From: Bacillota bacterium
Lineage (GTDB): Bacteria; Bacillota; Clostridia; Lachnospirales; Lachnospiraceae
Direction: 5' to 3'
DNA length: 14,409 nt
Assembly: GCA_023392995.1 (NCBI GenBank)
Contig: JAEWMZ010000362.1
Span: 1-14,409, forward strand
Part shown: positions 13,784 through 14,409 of the stretch, in pieces
Layout: each line of letters opens with the position of its first letter
Numbering within the stretch: position 1 is the first letter of the stretch
Program-made: the position numbers and the translations under genes
The notes under the pieces: generated by a model
The model's input: only the letters and a program-made list of their open reading frames with translations
What the model was told of the DNA's origin: nothing
Databases searched by the model: none

Positions 13784-14409
13784 TTACATTGCCATGAATA
13801 ATTCGATATCATCCTCTACAGTACCAATTCCTGCGATACCGAAGGTTTCAACAAGAACCTTTGCTACGTTTGGAGAAAGGAATGCTGGTAATGTAGGTCC
13901 TAAGTGGATATTCTTAACGCCTAAGTAGAGAAGGGAAAGGAGTACGATAACTGCCTTTTGCTCATACCAAGCGATGTTGAAAGCGATTGGAAGCTCATTG
14001 ATATCCTGAAGCTCAAATACTTCTTTTAATTTAAGAGCGATTAAAGCTAAGGAGTAGGAATCGTTACACTGTCCTGCATCAAGTACTCTCGGAATACCAC
14101 CGATATCACCTAAGTCAAGCTTGTTGTATTTGTACTTTGCACAGCCTGCGGTAAGGATAACAGTATCCTTTGGAAGAGCCTTCGCAAAGTCGGTGTAGTA
14201 ATTTCTGGACTTCTGACGTCCGTCACAGCCGGCCATAACAAAGAATTTTTTGATGGCACCAGATTTCACAGCGCCAACAACAGCATCTGCAAGAGCAAGT
14301 ACCTGGTTGTGTGCGAAACCACCAACGATTTCACCCTTCTCTAACTCAATCGGAGCTTCACAGGTCTTAGCTAATTCAATGATCTGAGAGAAATCCTTAA
14401 TGCCATTCT
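13784..14409 (-). CDS. hcp: Hydroxylamine reductase / hybrid cluster protein, C-terminal part (5' end outside window)
   Basis: The minus-strand frame is open to the right edge, beginning in the codons for NGIKDFSQIIELAKT, so the N-terminal part lies outside. About 208 residues are seen. Cluster ligands stand at the spacing known for Desulfovibrio Hcp: Cys in MAGCDGR, a second 28 residues later in LTAGCAKY, a third 25 later in DAGQCNDS, then Glu and Lys in WYEQKA 35 and 37 residues on (Desulfovibrio C406, C434, C459, E494, K496). The upstream GEIVGGFAHNQVLALADAVVG is also typical. Hcp holds an Fe-S-O hybrid cluster and reduces hydroxylamine or nitric oxide, protecting against nitrosative stress. 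A bidirectional terminator follows. The nearby hemerythrin gene suits the same role. Confidence 0.96.
   Translation of the reverse strand, partial: NGIKDFSQIIELAKTCEAPIELEKGEIVGGFAHNQVLALADAVVGAVKSGAIKKFFVMAGCDGRQKSRNYYTDFAKALPKDTVILTAGCAKYKYNKLDLGDIGGIPRVLDAGQCNDSYSLALIALKLKEVFELQDINELPIAFNIAWYEQKAVIVLLSLLYLGVKNIHLGPTLPAFLSPNVAKVLVETFGIAGIGTVEDDIELFMAM

Overview
The window looks like the chromosome of a low-GC, anaerobic, monoderm Firmicute, most likely a Lachnospiraceae/Clostridium relative. This rests on AT-rich composition, strong AGGAGG-type ribosome binding sites, an AgrC/AgrA-type two-component pair, and a hemerythrin plus hybrid cluster protein set. No species call can be made from the sequence alone.

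Left edge (1-1020): the C-terminal signalling part of a methyl-accepting chemotaxis protein enters from outside the window and ends at a hairpin terminator. Next (1288-3325) come a LytTR response regulator and an AgrC-like membrane histidine kinase. The regulator carries an apparent one-base insertion near 1909-1917 that replaces the end of its DNA-binding domain.

The centre (3678-11574) is a peptide-export island. It holds a C39-peptidase ABC transporter (PCAT), two small Gly/Ala-rich peptides with double-glycine leaders (a class II, possibly two-peptide, bacteriocin), a two-helix 57-residue membrane protein that may give immunity, and a zone of decayed DNA. A second operon follows: a long HlyD-type adaptor, a GyrI/SHS2-like 150-residue protein, a secreted coiled-coil protein with a TolC-like C-terminal end, and a two-helix membrane protein. 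The decayed zone contains a scar that joins the start of the HlyD gene directly to the end of the last gene of that operon. It is the remains of a second copy that lost its interior. The likely logic is that the kinase/regulator pair senses a peptide and drives the operons, the PCAT trims and exports the peptides, and the HlyD and TolC-like proteins extend the export path across the thick wall. A TolC-like partner in a monoderm is the most unusual part.

The right part (11874-14409) is on the minus strand: a hemerythrin-like protein, an unrecognised 202-residue protein with conserved-looking Cys/His positions, and the C-terminal part of hybrid cluster protein (Hcp). Together they suggest handling of oxygen or nitrosative stress. 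The gaps between these three genes hold two unrelated tandem repeat arrays, one of 25/26-nt units and one of 61-nt units with internal inverted repeats.
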